Positions 1-12,776 of a stretch of 64,000 nucleotides of DNA are shown piece after piece. The notes under the pieces were generated by a model. That model had not been told where the DNA came from. It saw only the letters and a list, made by a program, of their open reading frames with translations, and searched no databases. The position numbers and the translations under genes are program-made. Every line of letters begins with the position of its first letter. Position 1 is the first letter of the stretch. Source of the DNA: Hyaloscypha bicolor E (lineage: Eukaryota; Ascomycota; Leotiomycetes; Helotiales; Hyaloscyphaceae); the NCBI RefSeq assembly GCF_002865645.1, contig NW_020194554.1, forward strand, positions 248,001 through 312,000, in the 5' to 3' direction.

Positions 1-1081
1 GTCGGGTTGCTTGATCAGCGTTTGGGCATTGAATGGGTTCGTGATAACATCCAAGCTTTCGGCGGTGACGCTACCCGCATCACGGCCTTCGGTCAGTCAG
101 CCGGTGCCGCGTCGTTGGACTTCTATTCCTATGCATATGCAACAGATCCCATCCTGTCGGGTATGATTCTTGAATCCGGGACGGTCCAGTTGATCCCTCC
201 AATGGCAGATAATGTAGTGTCGTGGTTCAGTGTAGCTTCTCAGCTGAAGTGCGGGAATTCTTCGTCCAACAGCACGGCGGTGACAGCCTGCATGCAATCC
301 AAGGACGCCCTGGCGATCCTTGTGGCGGCCTCGGGCGGCTCGGTCAATTGGGGGCCCATCGTTGACAACACCACCATCTTCGCCGACTACACGGCTCGGA
401 CTCTTGCTGGCCGGTTTAGTAAAATCCCCCTTCTCATTGGGAATAATGGCAACGAAGCTGCCCTATTTGCTGTCCAGGCAGAACTGATGAACCAAACCGG
501 GATAACCGCCGACGTACTTGCTACCGTGAATCTGAATCGCTTCACCTGTCCCGCCGGCGCACGGGCCAACGCCAGCATCACCGCAGGTTTGCCCACATGG
601 CGATACCGCTACTTTGGAGAGTTCCCCAACACTGCACTGACAACGGTACCCGACCCGGGTGCCTGGCACGGAAGCGAGGTACCGGTAATCTTCGACACCT
701 TGCCCACCGGCACTGCATTCCTGCGTCGACGAGCACCGAGGTGGCTATCGGCAAGTACATCCGTGGTGCATGGGCGGCATTTGCCAAGAATCCAAAGGCA
801 GGCTTGAGTTCCTACGAGGGGGGCTGGCCTGAGTATCAGCCAGGGCAGAGACATTGATCCGGCTGGCGTATAACAACTTGACGGGAACAAACACGGTGAT
901 ACCGGCAACGTATGATGCCAGTTGTAAAGTTACCTTCCCGGTCAGTGCAACAAATTCGACAACGTCGCAAATACCAACATCAACAACGCCGGTGCAGACC
1001 TCCTCGCACACTTCTGCTGCTTCTGGACTTGTCACAAGCGCATGGAGCTTGGCCATGCTTGCAATCTTGGTGTGTTTGTAG
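1..1081 (+). pseudogene. Type-B carboxylesterase/lipase, 5'-truncated by window edge, two frame breaks
   Basis: Secreted alpha/beta-hydrolase that would cleave carboxylic esters. The window opens inside the gene: reading frame 1 is open from base 1, and the first codons (VGLLDQRLGIEWVRDNI) are the conserved block just before the active site. The nucleophile elbow GQSAG is at bases 91-105, ESGT follows near 172, and the catalytic-His block WHGSE is near 664-678. The frame then breaks twice, near 715-725 (frame 1 to 3) and near 838-848 (frame 3 to 2). Each break fits one missing base, and the second is beside GGG. Family-like sequence continues across both (GAWAAFAKNP; IRLAYNNLTG). The last part is Ser/Thr-rich and ends in a hydrophobic tail, like a GPI-anchor signal, with the stop at 1079-1081. 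No intron boundaries explain the breaks, so this is either a recent pseudogene or two base-call errors. The third member of the triad was not placed. Confidence 0.85.
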
Positions 1082-2094
1082 TTAGTATTGCACTCTGTTA
1101 TATATAATATGACAGCAGCAACCTTGAATTTAGTCTTTTGGTATCGACACTAGCTAGGCACAGCTTCATGGCTTCTCCCTCAGAGTTAAACTACTCAAGA
1201 GCCAAGAATACCAATGAATTATCACAGCGTTAAGACTTCTTCTCTATCCTCGTGAATGCTGTAGATTACGGATATGTAGATCGACGCGAAGGCGGAATTC
1301 AATAAAGAGCGACGGAATGTTCGACTAAGTCCCTGTCGCATCAATCCAGCGTAGCCCAGATGCGGGAGCATTGTATGCCAGCCTTGCGGCTTAGAGTAGG
1401 ATCAACCTGATTGTATCTTCCGCCGTTATCATTTCATATTCGTAGACTTAATTTGCATTCATTTTTTTTAGGATTTTTTGACTGAGGTTGAAAATGTTCA
1501 ACAGAGAAGAATGCTTTCACGCAAGCTGGAGGTTGGAAGTGAGGTTGACGAGCCGAATCTTGGCAACTCGCTTAGCGACGCCACTCGCAATAGGGGTGTT
1601 GCAAGTTCGACAGCCTGGCTGGCTGCAAGTAAAACGGATACTCTGCTCGGATTCAGAGCATCTAAAAGCTGGTGTATAAGAACTACAGCTAGAAAATGTG
1701 AGTAAAGTGATGTGCTTAATGGAATCTGATGAAAGACAATATCTTCCGGCGGTGGATCATAATAAAATTTAGTCTACTCACTCCCCAACTTGTTATACCC
1801 TTTGACACCGCGTATATCCTCAAATATTCTACACGTATGGCGTGTAGAGGACAAATCATGGCAGTCTCGACCCTGATTTTTGACGTACATATGGATGTAC
1901 TCATAATCGCCAGGCAGACAGGTTGCTCCAGTGAATCTATCAATCGAACGGTGTTCAACTAACCTTCCGCGCAATTTATCAAAGCTTGCCTCTCGTTTCC
2001 ACGCAACTAGCTTTCCGATCTTCGTGTACAGAGAACACTTCAATTTCTGCATGCACATGTGCTCCATCTTCAAGCTTTATCATACTTACTGAAA
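1082..2094. other. Intergenic, no supported gene
   Basis: About 1 kb between the esterase stop and the 2EXR-like start. The short open frames on both strands show no recognisable domain or splice structure. I see no RNA gene or repeat. Confidence 0.5.
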
Positions 2095-2442
2095 ATGCAA
2101 GCTTCCAATCATAACCAGCCCACTGAGGAAACCACATCCATTTTTCCGCTCTTCTCTCAACTTCCCGCCGAACTCCGCCTCAAAATCTGGACCGGCTTCT
2201 TGTCCCTCACCGTGCCCTCTCCAATCCCAATCACCATATCAACAGGAAACCAGATCCAGAGATGGGTGGCAGATGATTCTATACTGAGAAAAGGACGTCA
2301 GATTCCAACCATTTTGCACGTCTGTCAAGAGTCAAGAGCGGTGGGGCTGGCGAGATACGTTCTTGGCTTTGAGCTGGAAGGAGGACTGAGCGAATTGCCA
2401 TTCAATCACTGTTGGAAGATGGTGGAAGATACCGAGACTTAA
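2095..2442 (+). CDS. Short 2EXR-domain-like protein, probably truncated
   Basis: 115 residues from the ATG at 2095; an in-frame codon at 2059 is less likely as start. The sequence has the two halves of the fungal 2EXR module: FPLFSQLPAELRLKIW near residue 18, and PTILHVCQESRAVGL near residue 72. The module is common in uncharacterised fungal proteins that are usually two to three times longer; its function is unknown. Here the frame ends at TAA soon after YVLGFE. The aromatic-rich stretch that normally follows is not in frame. A possible echo (FNFNYEV) is read downstream near 2665-2690, so a missed intron or a frameshifted pseudogene are both possible. Confidence 0.6.
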   Translation: MQASNHNQPTEETTSIFPLFSQLPAELRLKIWTGFLSLTVPSPIPITISTGNQIQRWVADDSILRKGRQIPTILHVCQESRAVGLARYVLGFELEGGLSELPFNHCWKMVEDTET

Positions 2443-3046
2443 GAGCTTCTGCTGAGATGCATGGGGTGATAACTCCTGAAAAAGTGCATAAACACGTGAC
2501 ATCGAAGGTGGGGGTGGGTTGGGCAGGCCTATAACGCAAGCTACGGAACCGCACCTCAGGGGAAAGGGAGGCTGGATGGAGGCTGTGTGAGAGTAGAACA
2601 GACTCTGAGCTCCGTTTAGAAACATCCAAGAGGATTTCCTTCGAAACTCTGGCCACTCTATTGTGTTTCAATTTCAATTACGAGGTGTCCAAACAATTGT
2701 TGCAGGGGAATTTCTGAGAATCCCTATCAAGCATAAGCGACACAATAGCTGGAGAGGCTGGAGAGGCTTACGTCATTGCAAAGCCATGGTAGTGATGAAA
2801 TTCTCTTTTTGGGTCCCTCTCCTATCCTGAAAGCCTTTCATTTCTTTTCCAAATCTCCATAAAGCCCAAGTTGAGCCAAGTCGAGCAATTGCCAGCTTTT
2901 TGGGTGTAATGAGCCGTTGAGTGGTAACAAACCGCGCAGGCATGAGTGTTGATTAGGATACTTTACGATGCCGGTAAGGATGGCAAGAATTGCGGATAAT
3001 ATACCATCACCAGCCGCATTTGACTACATACCATTTTCGTAAGACA
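2443..3046. other. Intergenic, no supported gene
   Basis: No convincing open frame. It may hold decayed 3' coding sequence of the 2EXR-like gene near 2600-2720. Confidence 0.4.
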
Positions 3047-3995
<949 letters not shown>

Positions 3996-4566
3996 GATCC
4001 TGTTTTATTTCTTCGTAGTATGTTTTGATTTGCTCGACACGTGGATACAGTCAGCCTGATAAAGCGATCCCTGATGATAAGTCAAATGTTCGCTCTGGTC
4101 TCTGAAAAACAGGAGTACATATCTCACGACCGGCATCAAGTTCGTACTCTGAAAAGGGAAAAGAAATCCTTTACCCGTTTGTATCTCCACCTGTCACGAC
4201 AAGTGTTCGTGAAAGCGATTAGGCCAATTGCGCCAAGTACTCTACATAGTAATTTTGTACGGGAGGTACTTCTAGCCAGCTGTGCCTAGCTGGTCCGTGC
4301 CACAAATTTAGCGAGGAACACCAATTTTAGTGGGTGACGCAATTGCTTTGTGGCCTATTCTCTTCCACGAATCACCTTTACGGTTACGAGTGGAAGGTAC
4401 GAACGCGTCGCTCCTTTGCAACATTTGATACACCAACTTCAAGCTTTTCCAGAGTCGCGGTCCGCGGAAGGTCCACAGAATACTCTTTTCGTAGCCAGAC
4501 AAACGGTCTGACTCCTACAGTTCCGTCCCGTTAGTCTTGTTTCAACCTCTCAAGTGACAATTCAAC
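3996..4566. other. Upstream region of the oxygenase gene
   Basis: 570 bp between the TIR element and the oxygenase start. No gene recognised. It should carry the promoter of the gene at 4567, but no clear TATA box stands out. Confidence 0.4.
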
Positions 4567-5729
4567 ATGGCGGCGACGTCGAGCCTTCCCATCGTGGACT
4601 TTTCCGTATGGACTTCAGAAGGAACACCATTAGAGCGTCTAGCAATCGCCAAAGAACTCATAACGGCATGTCACGAGACCGGCTTCGTCCACATTCGCAA
4701 CCACGGAGTGTCCCCACGAACTCTAGATAATGCATTTGCATGGACGAAGGAGTTCTTCGACATGTCGCATGAAAAGAAAATGGAGGCGGAAAAACCAAAG
4801 GAATCGATAGCATTTCGCGGGTACATCCGGCAAGGTGTACAAAAAGCTGTTCAAGTATTGGATGGAGACAAAGAGGCAGTTCAGACCCTGCGAACAGTGC
4901 CAGATTTCAATGTACGTTAATCCAATCGATGATATGTAGACTTGTGAAGAATATTTATTAACGAAATATTTAGGAGAATTTCAACTATGGGAGCGACCAA
5001 AATGAGGAACAGCTCAATATCTGGCCACCAGAGTCAACACTCCCCGGATTTAAAGACTTCGCTACCAAGTTCTACTGGGAATGCTGGCAGACGACCCAGC
5101 TTATCTTGCGCGCTCTCGCCATTGGATTGGGACTGGATGACGAAGAATTCTTCTTGAAGTACCATGATGGCCATGGCAATCAAATCGCCCTGCGACATTA
5201 CATGCCGGTCGCCGCAGTCGAGATAGAATCGGGACAGAAGGAGCGTCTCGGTACGCACTCTGATTTTGGCACTGTAACCCTGTTGTTCCAGGACGACTGT
5301 GGTGGATTGGAAGTCGAGGCGCCAAGGGAGCCGGGGAAGTTCATTTCTGTCACCCCGATTGAGAATGCACTGGTGATGAACGTTGGCGATCTCCTGCAGC
5401 ACTGGAGCAATGGTAAGTTTTCCGGCCGATTTCTGCCATCTTTTTCACAACATACATTGAACCCAAGGGCTGACTTTGTGGATTATTGAGATTATCTGAA
5501 ATCCACTTTGCATCGCGTGCGCCTTCCACCTCTCCAGGATCGATATTCGGGCGAGACAAGAATGATGCGCCAACGTTATTCGATTCCTTATTTCGTTGCC
5601 CCCGGATCTGACGCCATTGTGGAGTGTATTCTAACTTGCTGCGATGAGAACACGCCGGCAAAGTACGCACCCCTCTCTTGGGCTGAATGGATGCGCATGC
5701 GGTCAAGCACTGCCTTTGGAGCCGAGTGA
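4567..5729 (+). CDS. 2-oxoglutarate/Fe(II)-dependent oxygenase (isopenicillin N synthase-like)
   Basis: Three exons, 4567-4911, 4974-5412 and 5491-5729, give 340 residues, the usual family length. Introns are 62 nt (GTACGT...TAG, phase 0) and 78 nt (GTAAGT...GAG-AG type, phase 1). The N-terminal DIOX_N-like part has LPIVDFSVW and TGFVHIRNHGV. The C-terminal double-stranded beta-helix carries the iron triad His210 and Asp212 (THSDFGTVTLLF) plus His269 (STLHRV). Arg290 and Ser292 (RYSIPYF) would bind 2-oxoglutarate. All key residues are intact, so this is predicted to be an active soluble hydroxylase or desaturase of a small molecule. The substrate cannot be read from sequence. The decayed dehalogenase downstream is convergent, and no partner pathway genes are visible. 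Confidence 0.93.
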
Positions 5730-6864
5730 TTATTCGGTCATAGAAGTCACACACTCCCGAATTGCTTTTTCTTTCCTTTTTGGCGTTTTAAAAAAGTGTT
5801 TTCTCTTCATTCACATCATGTTTGGCAATCTGCGAATCCCGTCTCGTCACAACAAGGAACGACTTGCTTTTAAGGCTACACACCTCAAAAGTTCTGATTA
5901 AGTACTAGATTTAAGGTTAAACTGAAAAAGAAATGCAGTCAAAATTTGTGATCATTACATTCTACTTGTTGAAACTGATATTGTTGAGAACATTGCGTTG
6001 TACTTTTGAAGCGTTGCCCGTGGCTGATGGTGAGAAGAAACGAAATGTTACCCGACCGCTACCTACAACTCCTCTTGCTTCCTTCTTGGAGCCTTGCTGT
6101 TGGATATTTTAAGTATGTTTCAGGTCTGGCGGCATCGTTGAGCCACAGAATTAGTCCGCTAGCTAGATCCACCACATGCTTTATTAGCAATGCCGAATTC
6201 AAAACGCCACATGCAATGCAAGTTGGAAGCAGAAGAGGGGTGTTGTTCCAGTTATTCTTGGGTGCCGCTGGGCTTCTCGAAAGAATCGCTTGGCATGACG
6301 CGGAAGAAATGATTCGAGAAAACCCTGGAAGAGTCCTCCTTTGCATCCACGGCGGACGCTTGATCGGACTTATTATTGGACCCTGCAGTCCCCGACATAA
6401 GAGATCATACCACAGTTGTTAACAGTCTTAACAGAGCACAACCCCCGAAAAATGATTCATAAAGCATCCACTCTGCGAACGGAAAGAGGAGACCAAAGAA
6501 TGGAATGATCAGGAAAGGGAGAAATGTTCACACTATTCGATTGTTGGGAGAAGGTTAGTTGTGAGCAATGTAAAGGCAACATCAAGAAGTGTTCTTTTAT
6601 CATTATGGTAGATCAAATATAGCTCTGTATACTTGATGGAAGTAATGATGTCAAGCTTATATGGTGGAAATTTTTGTTACGGTGGTTCATTGATTAGAAG
6701 CGAAGGTGGTTTCCGACGTGTTTTGAGGTCTTCCCCGCTGGAAATCCAGTACACGGAAACGAATTTTCTGAAGTTTGTCTTGAATTCATGGAGAAGTTAT
6801 TAACGTGAGGGGAAATTTCACGTCACAACCAATTCGTACTCTCTTTCTCTCTTATGTAAGAAAA
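5730..6864. other. Intergenic, no supported gene
   Basis: 1.1 kb separating the oxygenase from the dehalogenase relic. Open frames at 6006-6422 (+) and 6059-6346 (-) overlap each other, show no motif, and were not accepted as genes. Confidence 0.4.
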
Positions 6865-7781
<917 letters not shown>

Positions 7782-8541
7782 TATGTTTAGGGAAAGGGGG
7801 ATGGTGATGAGATTCTTGAATTGAGGAGACTTGCAAAATGCGGGGAGAAGTCCTTTATTTAACTTGAATGATGTACTGATAGGGCAAGGAATACAATAGT
7901 TCTTCATTCCGATATTGCAATTTACAGAGTAGGGAAGTGGTGGAATAGCCATGAAGAAATGTTTAGTAATCGTGGACATTTACTTCTCGGCATGACGAAT
8001 GCAAGAGGTAGAATAATCAGTTGTAATGTGATTGGAACAATGGAAGTGAGTCGACACTCAAGACTGATTAGGGACTATAGAGACTGGTATAGAGCTTCCA
8101 TTCAGTGGGTTGAGGAGATAAGATTAGCGATTCTCATTTGAGAGCAGAATACGGGTAAGACACCCACCATACTCCCCCCTATTTTGGTGCACGGATATTT
8201 GGGATAAGCGAAATGACAGAAATTCAAGGCGTGGAAGTGTGAGAGTACCTAGCCTTTATGTTCTTTAGGACACAAACAAACTTGATATGATCTTACGATA
8301 AATAGATGTACCAGGCTCCTGGATTTATTGGCGCTATTCTAGACTCGCATCTGCGCCGATTCCTATTCATGTAGTGACAAAAATGGTAGTTACCAACTTT
8401 ACGCGGGGGAAATGACAACAACTAGACCCGAAACACATGTTAAGTTCGCGTGGTTATATGCTATTCGTCCGTGAATGAGATGGGCCTTCTAGTTATACTC
8501 CAAACTAGACAGAGCGCTAGTTCTGGGAGTTCTAAAGCTTA
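7782..8541. other. Intergenic, no supported gene
   Basis: No gene recognised. GGGGAAATGACA near 8405-8417 recurs inverted near 9074-9086. This may mark a small ~680-bp element that contains the palindrome block described next. Confidence 0.35.
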
Positions 8542-8770
8542 CTTCTCTACTAATATTAGGACCCTAATAGGCTAGAGGCACCCCGTTTGGCGCCTTCGGC
8601 GCCTCACGGCGTATGGGGCACAACTGTATACGGGACACATCTGCGTACGGGATATATCTGCGTGCGGGATATATCTGTATACAAAGCACATCTATATTTA
8701 AAGTATATTCTCTACTAATACTAGGAGCTTAGGAGGCCAGGGGCACGGCGTTTGGCGCCTTTGGCGCCTT
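8542..8770. repeat. Two direct copies of a GGCGCC-palindrome repeat
   Basis: A unit starting TTCTCTACTAATA and ending in GGCGCC-TTC-GGCGCC appears at 8542-8603. It appears again with substitutions at 8708-8768, with TTT between the two GGCGCC motifs. The GC-rich hairpins stand out against AT-rich flanks and suggest a dispersed repeat or MITE fragment. Function unknown. Confidence 0.7.
8622..8690. repeat. Short ~17-bp minisatellite
   Basis: Four degenerate tandem units of about 17 bp, of the type ATCTGCGTACGGGATAT, lie between the two GGCGCC repeats. Confidence 0.65.
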
Positions 8771-9007
8771 ACAGGAGCATATATACACTTATACCTTAAG
8801 TACGGGAAGTATATGTATATCCTTGAGGATATACTTTCTAAGCGATTATAAGTAAGGGACAGAGGGACGTACGTCTTGCCTACCTTTTGTATATATACCG
8901 GGGGCTAAAGAATAGCCGAAAAAGAAAGCCTTACTTTATAATAAAATTATAAAAATTAGCTTGCGAAATGCGGGGGAAGGGGGCTAGAAGGGAATCCAAT
9001 TCTCAAT

Positions 9008-9054
9008 TGCATAAGCACCCGTTCTAGGGTTTATCCAGAGAGGGTGCTTATGCA
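9008..9054. repeat. Inverted repeat, 13-bp stem
   Basis: TGCATAAGCACCC at 9008-9020 is followed by its exact reverse complement at 9042-9054, with a 21-nt loop. It sits 370 bp upstream of the HET gene. It could be an element end or a transcript hairpin. Confidence 0.7.
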
Positions 9055-9426
9055 TTCTAATCAGAGTTGGCCTCCTGTCATTTCCCCTTTGGGCGTATAC
9101 CCATGTTTTAGGAATGCTACGCGAGCAAAACAGGGGTGTTGCAGGGGTTGGCAGGGGCACACTGATTTTCTTTCCAACATTTGGGACAAAAAGCAGGGTG
9201 GGCTATTTTAAGAACACCAATCATGTTCTGAAACTCAGAACTCGGCAAGAGAGGTGCACGTGGCTTTGAGACATCAGCCTGCGGACTTCACTTCCCGTTG
9301 ATGCTGCTCGAGCCTTACCAGACAACAAACATCAAAACCGTACCCAACACGGCCTCTTACACCTCGCGTTCTTTCTATTTTACTTCTGCCGCACTAGTGA
9401 GACAGTCACTTTCCTTCAATCCGACG

Positions 9427-11334
9427 ATGCGACTCCTCAACATCGAGACCATGAGGATGGAGGAGTTTTTCGACGAGAGGGAAGCCTTGTACGCAATATT
9501 GTCTCACCGTTGGGGTCAAGAGGAGGTATCTCTCCAGGAGTGGAATCGGGTTCAGGAGATCGAGGCCAGAATGCGAACTATCACGACCCACCATGCCTTC
9601 AAGGCTCCGCGGCACGAGAATGACTACTACCACGAGAGCCTGCGGGAGCAGTACTATGAGCTGGAAGAAGAGAAAGCCGCAGTCAGGAAAAAGACCGGGT
9701 ATTCTAAAATTGTTTCTTGTATTGAAATGGCTCGAAATCAAAAGATCAGTAGAGGGGAGAAGGTTCACTCTTGCAGCTTTGTCTGGATCGATACCTGTTG
9801 CATTGATAAAACCAGCAATGCCGAATTATCCGAAGCCATCAACTCTATGTTCCGCTGGTACCACAATGCTTTGGTGTGCTTGGTTTACCTGGCCGATGTG
9901 CCTACCAATCTGGGACAAGACGAGATGGAATCCAAGATCCGAAAAAGCAACTGGTTCGAACGCGGATGGACATTGCAAGAGCTGCTGGCGCCGCGAACTG
10001 TGTGTTTTTTTGATCAGGGATGGAAGTTCCTATTCAATAAAGAACAAAAATGCGCCCTTCTTGAAAATATCACTCATATCGACCGGAATATCCTTCGCGG
10101 CTTCGATATGAGTAGGGCATGCACGGCCAAGAAGATGTCATGGGCGGCTTCTCGCACAACAACACGGAAAGAAGATATAGCATATTGCCTGCTTGGTATT
10201 TTTGATGTCAACATGCCGCTACTATACGGGGAAGGCGATAAAGCATTTGCCCGCCTGCAGGAAGAGATTATCCGCCAGTCCGGCGACCTAAGTATCTTTG
10301 CGTGGGGCTACAATTCATCCGGAACCCATGGAATTCATGGAATTTTTGCTCCATCGCCTGCATATTTCATTGGATGCTACAATCTCCACGGGCTTCGTTC
10401 TTCCCAAGCCGTCATTTCGATGGCTAACATTACACTAAGTGTGAAACTCTCTTACCTGAGACCAAAAACTGATCGCTTGAGCTTCATGTACGCCTATCTT
10501 TGTTGTTCTGAAGGTACAACGAACCAAATCGTTCTCCCCTTGGTGATGAATAGAAGCGGGGGTCATTTGCAATTCGGGGAGGATGCCACGAGAGTCTGGT
10601 TTGAGAGACCCGCTGGAGCGCGGCCAATCCTGATGAGTGCCACGCATGAGATGGATGACAAAATATGGATGCATGAAAGTCGCACAATATCCATATTAAA
10701 GAAGGGGGGTGAAGAGAACATCGAGACTCTGGGCAAGACCTTTTTCGTTGGCCTCCATCTCCCTTCTTCAAAGGCGGCGGTGGACGAGATTTACCCTCCA
10801 CATTTCTGGGGCAGGGTTGTGGTGGTCTCGGATTTCCGCTCCCCTGTTGACAGGCGCATTTGGTATCCTGGTGCCATCGAGCGAGACAGGGGAGTCGACC
10901 CCGGCGAACCCGGATATGAGACCTTAGCTTATATTAGAATCTCGCACCGGAGAAATGGAGCTCAGATGGTTCTTATTGTCCGTCGCCTTGACTCCACACC
11001 TCGGGACCTTGAGGTGAGAGTTGCCAAATGGCCTATTCGTGGGTGTGTATCATTGGCCGACTTTGCACTTCGTGACGACCTAAACCGCCGATATGAGGGC
11101 AGAATTGAGGGTCTTGACTTATCTGTGAAAAGGAGGGTATGTATCAGTCTCTTTGAAAACTCCTGGGCGTTCGTGATCACCATCTGGGCGCCCGGAGATG
11201 CAAATGGTAGATCCAAAAAGAACATAAATAACATTGAGGCCCAAGAAATTGAGGTTGGCAGCAACGGAGATGATGAAGCTATGGGCAACGAAAGTGACAG
11301 TTATGAAAACGTGAAGACGAGGACTACTGCTTGA
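9427..11334 (+). CDS. HET-domain (heterokaryon incompatibility) protein
   Basis: Single-exon protein of 635 residues from the ATG at 9427. I chose this start because MRLLNIETM...EEFFDE is the standard N-terminus of the HET subfamily. The frame is open to 9298 and an ATG at 9301 would add 42 residues. The HET domain spans roughly residues 22-220: YAILSHRWG, GYSKI, FVWIDTCCIDKTSNAELSEA, INSMFRWYHNA, and NWFERGWTLQELLAP. Then come a linker (RTTTRKEDIAYCLLGIFDV, MPLLYGEGDKAFARLQEEI) and a variable C-terminal part without a recognised domain. HET proteins act in non-self recognition and trigger cell death after fusion of incompatible hyphae. The variable C-terminal part may carry specificity. It is convergent with the dehydrogenase gene at 11475. 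Confidence 0.93.
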   Translation: MRLLNIETMRMEEFFDEREALYAILSHRWGQEEVSLQEWNRVQEIEARMRTITTHHAFKAPRHENDYYHESLREQYYELEEEKAAVRKKTGYSKIVSCIEMARNQKISRGEKVHSCSFVWIDTCCIDKTSNAELSEAINSMFRWYHNALVCLVYLADVPTNLGQDEMESKIRKSNWFERGWTLQELLAPRTVCFFDQGWKFLFNKEQKCALLENITHIDRNILRGFDMSRACTAKKMSWAASRTTTRKEDIAYCLLGIFDVNMPLLYGEGDKAFARLQEEIIRQSGDLSIFAWGYNSSGTHGIHGIFAPSPAYFIGCYNLHGLRSSQAVISMANITLSVKLSYLRPKTDRLSFMYAYLCCSEGTTNQIVLPLVMNRSGGHLQFGEDATRVWFERPAGARPILMSATHEMDDKIWMHESRTISILKKGGEENIETLGKTFFVGLHLPSSKAAVDEIYPPHFWGRVVVVSDFRSPVDRRIWYPGAIERDRGVDPGEPGYETLAYIRISHRRNGAQMVLIVRRLDSTPRDLEVRVAKWPIRGCVSLADFALRDDLNRRYEGRIEGLDLSVKRRVCISLFENSWAFVITIWAPGDANGRSKKNINNIEAQEIEVGSNGDDEAMGNESDSYENVKTRTTA

Positions 11335-11474
11335 GCGAGGCAGTTAGGATGAATGGGTCAGTTGCAATTCTGAACCTCCCCTGCTGCTAAAAGCAGCTTG
11401 TCTTAGCATGTTAAATAGTTTTCGATATCTATCTACCCTAGTTGTCCTATGGAAATTTGGAATAAGTGCAACTT

Positions 11475-12327
11475 CTACACTATAATCATCCCAGAGTCAA
11501 CCCTGATGCGTTCCCCCGTCATGCCAGAATTCTTAGCAGCAAACACAAAAGTCATGGCAATCTCTTCTGGCGTCGTGATTCTCTTCAACTTTGCCATGTC
11601 AAAATACCCCTGTCTCTGCTCCTCAGTAAAGAGTGTAGTTCTTTCCGTATGAACAAGGCCAGGACAAACAGCATTTACTCTAATCTTCGGGCCCTGTGTT
11701 TCAGCCAGACACTTATTGAGATGCAGTCCAGCAGCCCGGCAGACAGAGTACGCCATACTGCTGCCGTTCGTGAAGAGTCCTCCGACAGAGGACTGGATCA
11801 AGAATACGCCGCCGTCGGGGTTGGCGTTGAAATGTGGACGAGCTGTACGGAGCAGGAAGACGTTGGATTTGACGAGGAGGTTCCAGGTGTGGTCCCAGTC
11901 TGCTTCGGTGAGGGCGTCGATGTCTCCGAATGGGGCGATCTTGGTGTTTCCCTACGCAAATTACTTAGTAATTGTCTCAGGTTTGTGGATCGTTGCACTT
12001 ACAGCATTGCTGACAACAATGTCAAGACCACCAAGTCCTTTGACCGCCTCGTCGATGATCCTCTTGCATTCAGGGTTCCTTGTGACGGTGTGAGCTGGAA
12101 TTCCGGTCACTGTGCTCACTAATCGCTATACTCACAGCTTGAAGTACCACTACTTTCCTCCCGGTGGAGGATCTTATATCAGCAGCCACAGCCTCTGCTT
12201 TGTCTTTCGATCCGAGATAAGTGATGGCAAGGTCACAGCCTTCCTCAGCAAAAGCTTTTGCAATTGCTGCGCCAAGGCCGCGACTTGCACCTGTCACTAG
12301 GACTTTTCGATCTTGCAGGTTGTACAT
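11475..12327 (-). CDS. Short-chain dehydrogenase/reductase (SDR), possibly inactive or broken
   Basis: NAD(P)-dependent Rossmann-fold oxidoreductase of the classical SDR type. Exon 1 is 12327-12136 (64 codons), with TGASRGLG at residues 12-19. The last exon, 11951-11475, is preceded by a clean 51-nt intron (12002-11952, GTAAGT...TAG, phase 0) and carries SSVGGLFTNGSSMAYS and KIRVNAVCPGLVHTERT. Two oddities. First, the Tyr-x-x-x-Lys pair reads YSVCR, so the catalytic Lys is Arg. Second, the middle exon (NPECKRIIDEAVKGLGGLDIVVSNA, about 12092-12003) cannot be joined to exon 1 in frame by a normal intron. The donor GTGAGT at 12135 and acceptor after TTCCAG leave the wrong phase; an acceptor further in (72-nt intron) drops conserved residues. 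A lost base is likely. Substrate unknown. It is divergent from the gene at 12777. Confidence 0.8.
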
Positions 12328-12776
12328 TGTTCGTAATTATTGCTTTCTGAGAAATTGAGTTGATGATTGAATGAAGATGTTGAAGGACAAGTCGGACCTT
12401 GTCCATATTTATATATCTCTGGAAACTCTAGCATACGGCAGTGCCCTCAAGTTGCAAGTCAAGTTATTGTCATGAGGTGAGAAGTTCTATGGCGAATATT
12501 CGATTGCCCAATCGACATGAGACCTGTTACTGCCGAAAGAGGCCTAGTTGCAGCAGTATAAGCATCTCGCGAAGAAAGTGTGGGAATTTGGGGCGAATAG
12601 ACAACGCACCAATCAACGTCATCTCTGTTACTACCGAAAAGGGTTAAGACTCGTGGAGGTTACGGGGTTAATTTTAACTCCGATGAACGACAGTACATCC
12701 ACACATTATGCTATAGAATCCAACCACCAAACCCGTCTAACGGCAAATTTTTTCTTCAAATTCGATCTCGGCCACA

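Noticed and set aside
6006..6422. 138-codon plus-strand ORF, overlapped by a 95-codon minus-strand ORF
   Set aside because: Neither has a domain, splice structure or family-like composition; they shadow each other.
9298..9426. Extended N-terminus of the HET protein from 9298 or 9301
   Set aside because: The subfamily normally begins MRLLNxxT, which matches ATG 9427; the extension has no homology cue.
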